Assembly: GCA_960531495.1 (NCBI GenBank)
Contig: OY482846.1
Coordinates: 34,500,811 to 34,564,810, forward strand
Reading direction: 5' to 3'
Length of the DNA: 64,000 nucleotides
From: Zeus faber
Lineage: Eukaryota; Chordata; Actinopteri; Zeiformes; Zeidae
Part shown: positions 63,722 to 64,000 of the stretch, one piece after another
Layout: the number at the start of each line of letters is the position of its first letter
How positions within the stretch are numbered: position 1 is the stretch's first letter
Translations under genes and position numbers: made by a program
The notes under the pieces: model-generated
The model's database searches: none
Told to the model about the DNA's origin: nothing
What the model saw: the letters and a program-made list of their open reading frames with translations, nothing else

Positions 63722-64000
63722 CCATGGGTACTTGTTTGTAATTTTGTACCTCTGGTGACAAACTTGTACCTCGCTGGTCCAACAATGGCAAAGATTTGGT
63801 ACAAATGTGGCTTTTATAGGGTGCTTCCGGCATGACAAGCCAGTGCATTAAGGTGGTGTGTCCAACACTGGAAAATCCAACTCCCGGTGGGAAGAATGGC
63901 AACTTGATATATTCCCCACAATAATCAAAAGCAAATACAACACATACAAAAAAAGCCACTGCCCACCAGAGAGAGGAAGGAAGTATCTGTTTCTCTTCCT
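63722..64000. other. Non-coding stretch, no gene recognised
   Basis: GTACC-rich start, then ordinary sequence to the window edge. Confidence 0.4.

Overview
The window reads as vertebrate, most likely teleost fish, nuclear DNA. The basis is long (CA)n, (GA)n and (TA)n arrays, several hAT-type element ends, a Tc1/mariner palindromic element of a type common in fish, L2-type LINE 3' ends, a Gypsy remnant, a class I endogenous retrovirus remnant and an EN/RT non-LTR retrotransposon. There is no bacterial gene organisation. I found no intact host protein-coding gene, no rRNA, no convincing tRNA and no CRISPR array. Most long open frames are translated simple repeats.

Layout. Bases 1 to about 19,300 are poor in transposons and rich in simple sequence. 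They hold a CT-rich 33-bp minisatellite (1.7-2.7 kb), a purine-rich block (3.3-3.6 kb), a CA block (5.1-5.8 kb), an AT-rich 20-bp minisatellite (10.9-11.6 kb) and eleven C or G homopolymers of 13 or more bases. Between these lie non-repetitive stretches dense in homeodomain, nuclear-receptor, POU and SOX/TCF-like sites (7.47-7.56, 8.2-8.33, 11.84-12.18 and 17.4-17.6 kb). This composition suggests intergenic or intronic DNA beside a developmental gene, which is an inference only.

From about 19.8 kb onward the window is a graveyard of mobile elements. It contains a Gypsy gag-pol remnant (19.9-22.1 kb), hAT-type elements (24.3-25.3, 27.9-28.6, 36.7-37.6, 45.0-46.0 and 62.6-63.6 kb), a TIR-bounded element (33.8-34.3 kb), a 5'-truncated L2-type LINE (40.6-42.0 kb) and a near-complete EN/RT non-LTR retrotransposon (51.4-54.4 kb). 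It also contains a Tc1 MITE (57.66-58.03 kb) and a retroviral protease/RT remnant (60.5-61.9 kb). A degenerate minisatellite with a TTTCCTATAGTACTTG-type unit (34.34-37.64 kb) has been split into at least five pieces, at least one of them by a hAT-type insertion.

Several dispersed repeats can be recognised only by comparing the window with itself. They are a family with the core CACAGTGAGAAGCTGC (at least seven copies, called family A here), a pair of about 900 bp (42.07-42.96 and 55.54-56.45 kb, repeat B), a 120-bp element present three times (repeat C), and short LINE 3' ends. No coordinated gene system such as an operon, defence island or biosynthetic cluster is present. The most informative objects are the young-looking non-LTR element with a candidate target-site duplication, the interrupted minisatellite, family A and the candidate regulatory blocks.
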